Source: Opeltia flavorubescens (taxonomy: Eukaryota > Ascomycota > Lecanoromycetes > Teloschistales > Teloschistaceae). From it: 64,000 nt of DNA. Below are positions 1-12,394 of this stretch, piece by piece. The DNA lies in NCBI GenBank assembly GCA_000442125.1, contig KE546966.1:148969-212968 (forward strand), in the 5' to 3' direction. The notes below the pieces were generated by a model, which was not told the origin of the DNA, did not search any database, and saw only the letters and a program-made list of their open reading frames with translations. The first letter of the stretch is position 1. Each line of letters begins with the position of its first letter. The translations under genes were made by a program, and so were the position numbers.

Positions 1-1545
1 TTCATCGAGCAAGAAGGCAGCAAAGTGTTCCAAAAACAGAACTTGTTTACCAACAGAGTTCTTAACCCGGAGGCTAGGCAGAGGCGTTGACCTGCTCGCG
101 CAGACGATCGCATGCACGAATTGGGCTAGTGGATATAATTCGGATAATGCAGCTGCGCATTCTACCTTCAGAATGCGTCGCCGGATTACTCCAGGAGCAT
201 CTCTGACGTGAGAAGCAATGTGATCCTTGATAGTGTGATAGCTACTCCCAGCCCCATCCCCCAGCTTCGCAATCATTGAGTGATTCGCATATATGGAGAT
301 CCGCTCTTCATTAGGAAGATAAAGGCATGCGGACGTCTCATTAACCATCATTTCCTTCGGGCCTGTGCGTTTCCATACTCCATCATTCGAGAGCTGCATC
401 GTCGGCGTCTCGAGTAATTCCCTACAAGTGACAATCTTGAGGGACTTCGCCGCCGGAGGGAAAGATTCGCTTAATGTCCTGATGAGGTGGGAGTTTTCCC
501 TTAGATCTTCGATGAGGGCTCGCGTAGGTTCTGTAGCGACCATTTCTTCGACTGCGGCAGTGTTGAGGCCGCGGTGGGGTGTCCCGAAGAAGAATACGGA
601 GTAGATTGTATGAGTGATGCCGTTCCATTGGGTTGGGGAGGATGCGGCTTCGATGATTGCCTGGATTGATTGAGCTCCGCCATTTATATTGATTGTTAGA
701 CTCTGATATCTGATGAAAGTGGAGCCGTACCTGCTTTACCATCAAACCTCCGAAGCTATGCCCAATCAAAATCAACGGTCGTCGCTTGATCATTCGCGTC
801 AATCACTCTGCATCCCAGCCACGGGCAAGCAGACCTACACATTGCTCATACAACCTCGCCAGATCATCAAGAAACCTCATCGTGTAATCCTGCAGTCTAG
901 CATGCGATCCACTCTTCTCAAGCTTCGATGGGTAGCCGTAGATGAAGACTTGTATTTCGGAAACGTCCCGCGGGAGGTAGTCGCGGAGCCACATTGCTCC
1001 GCTTGTGTGCTGCCAGGATGCGAATGGTTTTCCTCCGACGCCTGTTACGGCTATGATGCTGCATATATTGTTAGATTTCAAATTGTGGGTGAGGGATGGA
1101 TGGATAGATGGATAGATGAGGGCCTGGACATGAACTTGAGGACGTACTTCACACATTCTCTAGAGGAATTAGAGAGGGGGTTTAGAGGAGTTAGACCGAT
1201 GAATTGGAAGTCCGCTTCGATGAATGTTCTTTGGCATGGGTTTCTTGAGCTATCATCATCATCTACTGTCGGGCCATCGATATCCTGAGGCGTGGCTATT
1301 TGTAAGCTGGCACTTTGATCTGGATCTAATTTTCGCAGTGCTTGCGGTAGTCGGTTGTAGGTTATCGTCCCGGTTTGCTGTGGAAGGGTGTTGGGATCTG
1401 AAGTATGGATGTCGGGTGATAGCGAGGAGTAGAGGATTTCTTCGCCTTCGCTGAGGGGGATTAGCGAGCAGAGGTTTGAGATCGTGTAAGAGGAAGGGAG
1501 GTTAAGGAAGCGGTAGGTTGCGAATGGGAGGGTTGGGGACGCCAT
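1..1545 (-). CDS. SesB-like alpha/beta-hydrolase protein, 5' part (probable NLR-family member), runs off left edge
   Basis: Exons (minus): 1545..1148, 1058..839, 784..731, 660..<1, giving at least 443 residues before the window edge. The product begins with a fungal SesB-type serine-esterase domain. Visible marks are FIGLTPLN before the first intron, then AVTGVGG, MWLRDYLP, VFIYGYPSKL and the nucleophile elbow GHSFGG, followed by FFFGTPHRG. The start is the ATG at 1545. A TGA at 803-805 looks like a premature stop, but it lies inside a 54-nt GT-AG intron (838..785, donor GTAGGT, TTGAC before the acceptor). Removing that intron restores frame and matches an intron at the same place in the paralogue at 3660-9639. 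In the family such esterases head STAND/NLR receptors and are thought to act on lipid or ester substrates when the receptor oligomerises. Whether a NACHT domain follows cannot be seen. It is divergent from panC. Confidence 0.75.
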
Positions 1546-2041
1546 TGGTTGATTCTTCTTTGATTTAGGTAAAGCTTCGTGGATGCAATTATCTCGGTGG
1601 TTGAAGATGATTCAGGCCTTCAGCCTCGTGCAAGCACCGGCTATACTTACCTTGTAGCTTTGTACAGCATTAGCGCTCCATTGTGGTGGTGGTGTGTGTT
1701 GGTTGGGGTCCATTTTTCCTGCAGCCTGCTTGGAATGGGAGGGATTGCTACGAGGCTGAGTGAAGATGGAGCGTTCTAGGGTGTGGTGCGATCTACGTCA
1801 TATCAACCCTGCCTTTGTCGTTATGGATGTTCGTTTTTATGATAAACTTTTTGACATCCCGCAAGCAGATTTACATCGAATAATCAGAACAAATTTCCAT
1901 CTCACGCCACAAATCAATCTTCCGGCAAAGGAGTCGGGAAAGTGATTAGACTACCTACCAGTGCTCCCCTTCCCCGATCGATGAGTAGAAACGGTATGGT
2001 GTCGAGACAAATCTCGGGCGTTTTACTAGATACGCGGCAGT
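1546..2041. promoter_or_regulatory. Divergent intergenic promoter region, SesB-like gene / panC
   Basis: This 496-bp stretch separates two genes that start outward. It must carry both promoters. No coding signal or clear TATA box stands out. Confidence 0.45.
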
Positions 2042-3061
2042 ATGGCTCAGCAACACCAGTTGCCAGTCATACGTGATGTGCGCTCGATACGCACCTTCCG
2101 GGCGTCTCTACAGGGTCCAGTAGCTCTGATACCAACAATGGGCATGCTGCACGAGGGTCATTTATCTCTCGTCCGCCTTGCGGCCCATCAAGCGTCATCA
2201 TTGATCGTTTCCATATACGCAAATCCGTCTCAGCTCACCGCTCCAGGAGAACACCAATCTTACCCTTCAACACTTGAGTCAGATCTCGACCAATTAGTTG
2301 CCTTGAATAAAGTACTCCAAGAGGGGCGGGTTGGTATCATCAAGGCAGTCTTCGCGCCAACGGATGAGGAAATGTACCCCGTATCCCCGCGCGATGCAAT
2401 TCCTCGTGGAGTAGGCAGCTTTGTCAACATATTGCCACTTACCAACATCCTGGAAGGAGAAGGTCGACCCAGCCATTTCATCGGCGTGGCGACGGTGTGC
2501 CTAAAACTTTTCAATGCAGTGCAACCCGATAAAGCATTCTTTGGCGAAAAGGATTTCCAGCAAACCGTTGTTGTGAAAAGGCTTGTGAGGGACTTTTTGC
2601 TGGATATTGAGGTTGTAGTTGGGGAGACTGTAAGGGAGAGTGATGGTTTGGCTATGAGTAGTCGTAATGTGTTCTTGGGAACCCGCCGTCGTGCTGTAGC
2701 AACCATTTTGATCAGGGCACTGAATGCAGCGAGGGAGATGTATGAGGCTGGGGAGACGGATCGAGATAATCTTGTGGCGGGTTGCAGGCGGGTGATCCAG
2801 GAGGAAAGCTTCAAGCAAGAGCGATTGTTGGAGGGTCAGAGGGTAGAATTCGAGGCCATGTACTTTGATCTTGCCGAAAAAGAGGGTATGACGCCTATCA
2901 ATGCGGTGAATCCAGAAAACGGGGCTGTGATGTGCGGGGCTATCATCATGTTGCCCCTTGAGATTTTAGCTCCTGGCGAGGATGGGGGACGACTTGGTGG
3001 CAGTGATACTGTACGGTTGATTGACAGCGTCCTTTTGGAGCCGCAGAATATCAGGTCGTAG
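2042..3061 (+). CDS. panC: Pantoate--beta-alanine ligase (pantothenate synthetase)
   Basis: A single 339-residue reading frame from the ATG at 2042. The enzyme joins pantoate and beta-alanine using ATP, the last step of pantothenate (vitamin B5) synthesis; the yeast counterpart is PAN6. Family motifs are in order: PTMGMLHEGH near the start (HIGH-like nucleotide-binding signature), YANPSQ, the FFGEKDFQQ stretch, and MSSRN (KMSKS-like) before the C-terminal lid domain. Length is slightly above the bacterial enzyme (about 280-300) because of an insertion after the YANPSQ region, as in fungal homologues. There is no intron. It is a housekeeping gene wedged between two NLR-type genes and shares a divergent promoter with the upstream one. 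Confidence 0.95.
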   Translation: MAQQHQLPVIRDVRSIRTFRASLQGPVALIPTMGMLHEGHLSLVRLAAHQASSLIVSIYANPSQLTAPGEHQSYPSTLESDLDQLVALNKVLQEGRVGIIKAVFAPTDEEMYPVSPRDAIPRGVGSFVNILPLTNILEGEGRPSHFIGVATVCLKLFNAVQPDKAFFGEKDFQQTVVVKRLVRDFLLDIEVVVGETVRESDGLAMSSRNVFLGTRRRAVATILIRALNAAREMYEAGETDRDNLVAGCRRVIQEESFKQERLLEGQRVEFEAMYFDLAEKEGMTPINAVNPENGAVMCGAIIMLPLEILAPGEDGGRLGGSDTVRLIDSVLLEPQNIRS

Positions 3062-3659
3062 TGTATTACTGTTTGGACCAAATCCGAGCTTAGCGTTGAC
3101 CTTTATTCGTTATTACAGCCCCATATATGCCCACTGGTCGTCGGCCTTGAATTTTCCTTGGGCGATATCTCCGAATTGTCGTCGGCTTGATTCGCGGACT
3201 CTGTCAAGCTTCTATGGGATTACTCCTCGGTAAACTCGAGGTTAGTAGCTTTAATTCCCACTTAAAGTGTGACTATGAGACAATAGGAGCTTGTACGAAT
3301 GAGGTTCATTGTGGATGTCGAAAGCGGTGTCGTGTGTATCTGACTTAGCAGTATGCCAAGTGTCGAGGCATTACAAGAGCGACTGTGACTTACTTTACCA
3401 GGAGACATTTCAAATGGCAGAACTTTGAGAGCGTTAGAGATGAAGAACGTGACATCTCTAGGATCGACACAAATCATTGACGAGCGGCAACGAACCAGTA
3501 GCCAATTGAGTACACTCCCTTCTACTTCACCTCCAAAGACAAACAGCTCAGTCTAGCTAAACGAAAAGAAATCTTGTTTGGAGGAAATATGGCGGAAGAC
3601 GGATCCAGGTTATATGTACATTGAATGAGTTAGCGTACATTTTTTTTGCCAATTTCTTG
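3062..3659. other. Convergent intergenic region
   Basis: Between the stop of panC and the end of the minus-strand NLR gene. It should hold both 3' UTRs. I see no convincing gene. Short reading frames here have no family signature. Confidence 0.4.
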
Positions 3660-6600
3660 TTAATTTTCATTATCTTTAGAGTGACTTCTCCAAATGATGC
3701 TGCTCCAATATGCAATTGCCTCTTCGCAGTAGGCTGGCAAGCGATCCAGAAATTGGCCGATCGTAAAATTGAGATGCATCACCTCAAAATCGCCATCGGA
3801 TGTAGTATATAGTGCGCGCACAAAAGGATCTGGCTCATCGCCGAGCAAAAAAGTGACGCAGGCATTCTTCAGATGTTGTGGCAATATTGCCAACGGTGGT
3901 TCGTTTTCCCAGTAGTACTCATCCGGGACGGTATCGATTCTGTAGGGTCGCACGGCGCGTCTGAGATCATCAAATGTTACACTGCTTGGACGATGTACAG
4001 TATAGATTACTCCCCGAGCCAGCACCTTAGGAAGAACGGGAACAGGCGGTGGATGACGGGATGGAATTGGCCACAGCATGTGTTGCTGCTTCTCTGACGC
4101 AAATAATACATGCGTTCCACAGGCTGCGTACTTGATGGTTGCGGTGGAGTATTCGTGAGGCGTAATGAATCCTAATACCCGTTAGATATAGGAACATGGT
4201 ATCACAAATGTCTCACCATTCGTCAAATCTCCATAAACGGTTGGTGATTTGAGCGGGATGGCCGTCTCTTTCTCAAGGTCTAGAAGCTGAGTTGTTATTG
4301 CGAAGTCTTCAATGTGGAGGGGCGGGTCCGTCCATGATATGGGTTTTGTCCTGTAATCGTCGTAGTCAAGGGGGATATCGTCCNCATAATTGATAGGATT
4401 AACAAAACTGTTAAGAACGAGTTCCGGAAGACATGGATGAAAATCTACAGACAGTTTGCCATACGGAAATGTCCAAGCTCGTGTATTGCTACGAGCGTAT
4501 GTTCTGTTTCTCATATCGATTCGAAAGATAAGTAGCTGTGCTGGATATACAGGTGCCATCTGATATTCCTCCGTCCACATAGAAAGGCCTATAGTCCGAG
4601 AATTGTATGTCAGGACGACATATGTGGAGCATGCGCTGAAGTTGCAGGTCCACTGTTCATCGCGCGTTTTGTGGATTTGAGGTAATGGGAGCAAGATTGG
4701 CTCGGTATTGGGAGCTTCTGTCTCGAGAAGTACATTCCCAATGAGAACAATCTTCAGATCAGAGCTGAATTTGACTAGCAAGGGATCTTTGTCGGTATCT
4801 TCGATGCCACCAGGCAGCTTCAATGGCCCTTTGTACAATTCGCTCATGTCTGCAAGGTCTACGACTCGTACCTCAAGCCTGGTACGCCGTCAATTTCCCG
4901 ATGCAAATTCACCCTTTATTTAGTACAAACTTACGTTTGATCTTGCCGTCGAAGAATAATCATTCGATTGCCATCGCGAGATATTTCGTGCTCTATACGA
5001 TTGAAAACAGGTTTGTTCAAGTCGGGATCGAGGTCGACTAGCCCAGGGGTGTTGGTATCTATACGACTCCAAATTCGATCGCGTGAAACTATATATAGAA
5101 GGCCGTGGCCTTCGTCAAGACAGAAACCTGCTAATGTACTGCGGACCGTCTTTTCGGCCCAAAATCGGAAAGATGAGAGGCTCTGCCTCCAGACTACGAA
5201 CTGGGTTGCCAGCTCGCCACTATTAGGTCCACGAGCATGGTAAGCGCCAAGCAGTAACTTCTCATCCCTAGAGAATCTGAAGCCGAGCCAGATGTTGGAT
5301 CCCACCCCAGGCGGACTTTCAAGTTGCTGAGCTCTGCGCAAGTCTCTGTTGTAAACATACACAGTAGGTCCCGTACCCCAAATTAAGAACCGCCCACTAC
5401 TACTCAGAGCCAAAATAGCTGGGCATAATCCTACCCCACAGGAATATATCGTGGTTCTCTCGCCTGTAGGCGATATCTCCTCGATAAGATCGGCATTACT
5501 TGACCACACAGATTGTACTGCACTCCGGCCATCTCCGCTGAAGATGACATCCAGCGGCTCGCAACTATGGGAGATGCCAAAGATTGGCTCTTGAACGCCA
5601 CTGCTCAGGTCGATACGGCCATGAGGGCAATAAACGAAACCATCGTCGCCAAAAGCAATCGGACTGTTGGAGGACACCCTTTCTTTACCAGGTGCTCTAA
5701 TTGATAACGAGACAAGCTTTCGTGCCCACTGCGGGTGTCCGGCACCGCTGAAGTCAAATTGCTCCGACAGGCGCCAAATTGCAGTGTATATAGTTATTCC
5801 TTCGGGCTCGCCTTGTACCGGGGGCAGGGGCCACTCGTAGACTATACCCATGTACCGCCCGCACACACTCAGCGCAGCTCCGCAGGTCCTGATTTGGTCG
5901 TTGATCTCTTCCAGCTCAGAATCAATGATAGGAGTGAGTCGCTTACCCGAAGCTATCTCCTGACAATAGATACTTGGCGCTGCAATTTTACCTCGATCCA
6001 GTATGAGGAAGACTTGCCGCCTTTCTTCTACAAAGAATTTTGTGTAATATTCCGCTGTGCCAGTATATTTCTGCAAGGTTCGATGAACAGGGACCACGTC
6101 AGAGACACGATGAATTTTATCCATGACATGATGTCGATGATAGAAACCATCTTGTTGAAGTGAATCGAGGATCGGAAAACCATTTGATTCGAAAATACTT
6201 TTTGGGTCGATACGGTGCACTTCGTGGGGCCAGACGAGCAGACTTGGACCATAATCATCGAGAAGTTGAAGATATGACTTCGCCCAAAAGTGCAAAAATG
6301 ACACCAGACCTTGGGAGGATTGAGAGGCGCGGGTGTTTGGCTCTTCTCGTGAGCACCAGTCGAGCATGGCTCGAAGGTGAGTACTGAGAGATCCATGAAC
6401 GTCGCGATCGGTAGTGAAACAAATTTCCAGCCAGTGAAAAGAAGTCCTCGAGGTCAAAAATTCCTCTAAGATTGACTCTTGTCTCACAAGGGCCATCGGA
6501 CTGGATTCGGTAAGGTGAAAGATCCAATTAAGATATGTATATTCGAGCAACTTTGTGTCGTTCATATGCCACCTCACAGAAAATTCACTACTTGATGAAT

Positions 6601-9600
6601 CTTTGGGATTGCAACAATCGGAAAGATACCTGACGCAAACTCCTGAGAGCAGTGCACTGTCATCCTGGGTTCGAACGAAAAATGCGTGGAGGTCTCGCCT
6701 TGAGTCTGATGCTCTCTTTGGGTCAATGAGAAACTCCTTTGTCGATAAATGTATCAACTGTATTATGCCGCCCTTCACCGTGACCAAGGAACCACATACT
6801 AGTTCAAGCTCGCGGTTGGAGGACAGAAGACGTTGAGGGTTCCCGAAGTCATCAACAGCTGCTGCGTACTGAATTCTGAGTGCTTCTCCAACTTCAGTCA
6901 GATGTAGGGGCCTTTTTGCGAGTGTGATCCACTTTAGAAGCCTGCAACAAAACGTTTTTCGTGACGGTTTGTGGGAATCATGGAGCCTGGTTAGTATCCG
7001 CTCATACACCTCGTTTAATCCATCGGGTAGACGATCAAGGGTATCTTCTATCTCCTCAATAGTAGAACATAGGTCAAGTTCCTTTATCATTAAGGCAACC
7101 CATAAGAACATACCCTTGCTACGGACGTTGAGAAGCCGGGTAATCCGATGGCAAACACGCGGATCCGATAGTGTTTCGCTCTGGGAAACACGATATTCGA
7201 GGAACGACTTGATATCTGCTTGAACATCTTCAGGCCCCATGCCTAAACCCAGCTTATTCTGAAGTATGTTGACCAGGTTTGGCTCCCGCCGGCTTGTTAG
7301 AACAACTTTCGCCATACCTTTTTCAGTAAGCCGGATGAGGCCAGGTAAGAGATGTTCTATATCGAAGCACTCGTCGGCTGCGTCTATGATGATCATAGTA
7401 CCTGGTAAGTTGCTTAGGTGTTGGCATATCAACCCAAAGAGCGGTCGAAAATTGATTGCTCTGGAATGTCCCCCACTGTCCATTTGTGATCTAAGTTCTT
7501 TCAGAATACTACGACTAGTACCTAGTGGCGATCGAAGAATTTGATGTGCAAGGGCTTTGGCGATAGCTAAGGCATTGTTCTTGTCTGTATCCGCGTTTTT
7601 GCAAAAGAAATAAAAGATAGGTCGAGGTTGCGTATCAACGATGTCGGGTTCGTCCATATGATCCACCAAATAAGATGCGAGAACTGTTTTCCCCGCCCCT
7701 GGGATCGCATGGATCCAGAGTAACGAATCCGCCGCTTTGTTTTTACAAATGAACCATCTGACAAATTCTGGCCTGGCATCGATCCATCGACAAGTTCCCG
7801 GGTGACGTAACGAGCGTGCGTCTTCGAGATCATCCTGGTAATGGCCACACTCATAAGCCGAAGGAGCTAGCCATTTGGATATGTCGTGCATTTGGGGGTC
7901 ATCTTTCGAAGTGGCGAAAAAAGACTGTCGGATTCTGGCTATGACGCAGTACGAATCAGATATTTATCCACGCGCTCAGGGACAAAACTCAAAGTTACTG
8001 ACTTATATCTGCTACAAGACATTAACATCCAGAGGTCTGATACAAAGACCATGTTGACGAGTACTAACGCTCAGCGCTGGGTAACAAATTTCTGTCGATA
8101 TCAAATCGAGTTTGAATGGCATCAGACGCAGATTTCGCGAAATCTCTCAAGAAACCGAGAACAACATCATATTCCACGTCTTTGCGGCCGAATTTGACCA
8201 GCTCTGAATGGTTTCGATTGAGTGCCTGAATGTGGTGAGCTTGGTCTTCTCCTGGACGACCATGTGTCGCAGAGGATGCGTCAACCAAGACCGCGGGTGG
8301 GCCAGTCATGGACCAAACACCATTAGCATCCTCAAACAATTTAGTATACATGCAACTTTACGGATATTTGCACACCCACCTTGGCTGCAGTGGGTGACAG
8401 CTCTGTTTCATAAAATGATATGATCCGTGAATCCGGAAAAGTGAAACATTTAGAGAAGTCTCGACACAGCTTCCTAAGAGGCTCACCGCTGTGCTTCAAC
8501 GTGAACAAGAATGGTTGATTAGGTTGCCCTTCACACCAATCTAAGAATGGGTCAATATTCATCATCCCCTGATTCGGGCAGCCAAAGAACAGGATCCCGT
8601 AAATGGCGTTGTAGGTTGCCCTCATCTCAACCGAGTCATCTTGACTCATCTGTACGAGCGCCTGGAGAGACATCAGCGATTTTGGAGGTTCTGCTGCGGA
8701 ATCTTGACTAGGTAACATTTTACTCGCCTCCTTCAAAATCAGACCACCCAAACTATGACCAAGGAAAACAAGAGGTACAGGCTTCCTCGATCCCTATGAA
8801 TCAATGAGCATTGTCAGCTTTGGATTGAATAAGTGTCCTGAGACAATGGATCTTACAGTGTGTTGATGTCTGGATGAAAGTAGTATTCTTCTGAATGTTG
8901 AAGATAAGGCTTCTAGATCTTGGAATGATTTGCTTGCGGTAAGTTTCGAGTCGTATCCATACGTCCATATTTGCGCGCCTGAGAGATCGAAGGGCAATGC
9001 GTCTCGCAGCCACATGAATTCTTGCTCTCGTGGCTTGAAAGAGGTAAAAGCATGGCCTCCAAGGCCAGTTATTGCAACGATACTGGGAAAACACGATTAG
9101 AGCAGTATTATCAACCATAGCAGCAGACATACTCGAGCATATGTTCTTGCTGGTTTGAAACAGAATTTAATGGAGTTAGTCCGAGGAAGTGAGAGTCAAG
9201 GACTATGACATGTGGCCGTGTTTGACCATCGGCTGCTGTGTGCGCATAGCCCAATAAATCGAATGTCCATTGTTTTGTATTCTCATTGAGAGTATGGGTC
9301 AGAAGCATAGACGAGATTGTCGCTGTCTTTGCCCCACTGTGACCTGAACTGTACGCAAGTGATCGAACTATGATATCAGACTGGCCCTTGTCGAAGCCGA
9401 ACGTAGCCTCAAGTGTTTCTTGTACACCATCCCATGAGCAGTCCTCTGGTAAATCCTGAACACGATATGTTATCCGCTTCGATGAATTCTGTGATGGTTT
9501 ATGAGAGCTTGCTTGGGCATCTTTGTTGCTTTCTTGGAGCTGTCAGAACTTAGCGGAGATGGTAAATATTACTGTGGGTTTTGACCTTGTTCTTCCGCCA

Positions 9601-9639
9601 TGGTAGACGTGCCGAGAAACTCTTCTTGGCTTGATTCAT
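3660..9639 (-). CDS. NOD-like receptor: SesB-type esterase - NACHT - beta-propeller-like tail
   Basis: Nine exons (minus): 9639..9586, 9539..9133, 9082..8857, 8793..8728, 8661..8380, 8330..8069, 7938..4935, 4878..4217, 4171..3660; about 1824 aa. N-terminus: short basic leader, then esterase with LGLTPLN, ITGLGGHAF, MWLRDALP, WTYGYDSKL and GHSLGG (Ser about 243), then the HGRPGEDQ segment carrying the likely catalytic His. NACHT: Walker A AIPGAGKT (Lys about 516), Walker B IIIDAADE, then TSRREP. The long tail has WD-like strands (IWRL, FSGDG, FSRDEKLL) but no regular WD40 repeats; a propeller fold is inference. Intron 8727..8662 appears to be GC-AG (donor GCGAGT); it is 66 nt without stops, so retention would add 22 residues and no frame change. 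Family role: intracellular non-self sensing with esterase output, linked in fungi to heterokaryon incompatibility. N at 4384. Paralogue of the gene at 12717-18724. Confidence 0.85.
8662..8727 (-). other. Putative GC-AG intron in the SesB-NACHT gene
   Basis: Donor GCGAGT after GAG and acceptor CTCCAG, with GCTGATG as a possible branch site. The two neighbouring paralogues carry ordinary GT-AG introns at the same phase-0 position right after GHSxGGLxxK(E/Q). The 66 nt keep the frame open if retained. Confidence 0.6.
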
Positions 9640-10592
9640 TGTTGCCTTTGTCTTTCGGCCTTATCATCCGGCAGTGTAAAAAAGGAAGAGTTCGTGACGA
9701 TGGGTCACATCGAGAGGGGTGATCAGCCTCGCGATGTCAGCCTGGTCAATTCATGAGCCGCACCGGACATATCTTCGCGTTCTAGCGATGCTTATGTTTG
9801 ATGGTAACATGAATTATTATTCGCATAAGCTCGTTGGCATGATCTACATCAGCCAGACGACCTTGCTACTTCTAAATGCTCTTGGAATTGAGGCTCTCAC
9901 CATTAGAAATGGGTGCTGGGGCGGCTTTATCGTTTAATTCCGCCAGTAGTCTTAGTGCGGCTCTTTCAACATGGTGCTGAGAAATGCGTACGGTATGAGA
10001 TTTACCTACTCTAAAACGATGAGTCAATCCCAATGATCGGCTCATCTTTAAGTTTCTGGACGTTCCTACATCTTCGACGGATCTCATAAAGACCAGAATT
10101 GTTAAGATGCAAAGGATTTATACCAAAAATTGATGACGGCGACACATCTGCTTCTAAAGCGGCCTTCACCCGCGGGCAATCGGTTGATACTTGATGGTAT
10201 AGTCTCCCCTCCTATCAAATATACTCATCGGAGGACTCGGACATGATAGAAATTATTGCCACCCAGGAATGAGCATTTTCCTTTGTCGTGACTTTGTTCC
10301 CTTAGTACCCCAGAGAGAAAAATTAAAAGCTTTGGATATATACACCGCGACAGAATGGTGCACTATGCTACTGGCGCTTGAATTATTGGTTTCGGACAAG
10401 AGAATGAATAGAGGCCTAGTACGTCAATAGAGCGAGTATGAGGAAGAACCTCTGGGTTTACGCATTCTACAGCTACGAAGGTACACAAATAAGTTGAAGG
10501 AGCTGGAATGGGACGTACCTAGATATGAGAGAGAGAAGATCAATCCTCGGCCAGGCGCCTTGCATGCTTGTTTACTCACAACCCCTTATCTG
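9640..10592. other. Intergenic region, NLR promoter side and hexosaminidase 3' side
   Basis: The 953 bp upstream of the minus-strand NLR start and downstream of the minus-strand hexosaminidase stop. No supported gene seen. Short frames on both strands lack codon bias or motifs. Confidence 0.35.
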
Positions 10593-12394
10593 TCACTGTC
10601 TACACCCACCTCGATACCTCAAGCACCATTCCATTTGCACAACCCCACTTCTGATGCCTCGCATCACAAGCCTCTCTCTCATTTCAGCTAGTCGTCTCGT
10701 GGTACTCTCATCAGGCTTCTTCCCAGGAGCGCTCCACATCACCTCCGCTGCAGCTGCTACCCTTGGCCAAAGCATACCATCTAGATTGACGCTATCTGTG
10801 AGCTCGCCCCATAGATGAACTTCTCCACCCAAGATCAGGTGTCTTTGGCGCTGGGGTATGTCAGCCACTGGATCGTAGGCGTACATGTGTCGCCAATTCT
10901 TGTAGGGGCTGCAGTGATCAAGATAGGGCGGTTTGATCGGGCTGTCGGGGTTCGAGGGATCTGGATCGACGAACCAGCCATGGCCACAGTCAAGGTACCA
11001 ATGTGCATTTGAGCCGAAGAGGGTTCTGTAGCCTTTGTTGAGGATTGTGCCGATGGCGTTGTCGCCGCTGCCCCGCCATGTTTGGACAATGACGTCTGGG
11101 GGCAGGGTGAGATCCCAATCTATGATCATCTCCTCCCAGAGAATTACCGTAAGAGAGTGTCTTGTTGCGATGGATATCACTTGATCGACGAAGGCCTGGA
11201 GAAGCGGCTTGAGAACCTCACGGGAGGAGGACCTTACTGTTGGGTCTAATAAGTAAGCATTCAAGTTGACTTCATCGCCACCGAGATGGAAGAAGGTGCT
11301 GTGCTGCGATGTGCGGGCAATCAAATCATCGAGGAGAGTCTCGATGAAGGGTGGGACCTTAGAGGAATTCAGTCGGAGTTGGCCTGATGGTGGTTCCAGG
11401 GCAAATTCAGGCCATGGCACATCCATGGCTGTGACGAGATTTGGGTACGCATTACCGATGGAAGTGGTGTGGCCGGGGAGGTCTATCTCAACGAAAACCT
11501 GTACACCAAAGTTTGTCCCATGGAGTTGGACAGCTTCTAGATCTTCCGTATGCCATATCTGAGCGGGGCTGTATGCGCCTTTCAAGGCCAGATCAGGAAG
11601 AGCGGGAATCTCTAGGGGCCATGATTGAGCGTCCGATGCGTGTAGATGGAGCCGGTTTAGCTTGTTGGCTGCTAAAGCCTCGATGGTACGCTTGACATCT
11701 GAAGGAGCGATCCAATTCCGACTTATGTCAAGGTTGAGCCCACGGTGTCTGAAGGTCGGAGAGTCTTGGATGGAAATGGGAGCATAAGGCGTGTAGGAGC
11801 CTGTTGAAGAGGTGGAATGAGCAAAGAAAAGTTGAGCAAATGTTTCCAATGCATGGAGCCCGCCAGCTGAGGAGGCAATCTTGATCAGGACCTCGCCATC
11901 CTCCCTGACTTCAATTGTATATGCCTCCTCTTGTTTACTACCTCCCAGATGGTCTCGCGAATCCTCTTCAATGACAAGTTTCTCAATGTATTGTCTTGGA
12001 CCACCCAAAACCGGTTCAAATTGTGTATCCCTGGGATAGAATTTCCTAGGAACGAAACTCCGACTTAAGACGTTGTGCTTCATCCTCTCGAACGCGGACA
12101 GGAGCAAAGGGTCTGGCGAGATCCGGCCATTGTTTGAAGCGGTGGTACTCTTGGGAAAGCTATTAGAGCAACGTCAGTGTAAGGGCCAGATGGAGACTTC
12201 TGTAAGGATGATCACGTAATGATTCGCTGCACAGTAAGCCCAAGCCAGTTGGAGGGCCGAGAGGAAACGGTATATGCAAGATGGACGTTGGGCGAAAGCC
12301 ACAAGGTAGATGAACCGTGCTCGAAGTGCTTAGGTTGGGGCCATAGAGCGACACAGATGTTGATAAGAGCGTAAAGCCACCAGATCGACTGCAT
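10593..12394 (-). CDS. Beta-N-acetylhexosaminidase, glycoside hydrolase family 20, secreted
   Basis: Two exons (minus): 12394..12216 and 12159..10593, with a 56-nt intron (donor GTGATC, acceptor CTAATAG); 581 aa. It hydrolyses terminal GlcNAc/GalNAc, typically from chitin oligomers or glycans. The start at 12394 gives a hydrophobic signal peptide (WWLYALINICVALW) followed at once by LWPQP, the usual N-terminus of mature fungal hexosaminidases. Catalytic-domain marks are RGLNLDISR, HLHASDAQSWP, EIDLPGH, the catalytic Asp-Glu pair in HLGGDEVN (about D355/E356), VQTWRG, and WGE then LWPR near the end. Another ATG lies at 12415 but would weaken the signal peptide. It is head to head (322 bp) with the plus-strand NLR gene, so co-regulation is possible but unproven. 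Confidence 0.93.

Noticed and set aside
803-805. In-frame TGA suggesting the left-edge esterase gene is a pseudogene
   Set aside because: It lies inside a well-formed 54-nt intron matched by an intron at the same place in a paralogue.
2260-2814. Long minus-strand open frame inside panC
   Set aside because: It is an antisense shadow of a clearly conserved coding sequence and has no family motif.
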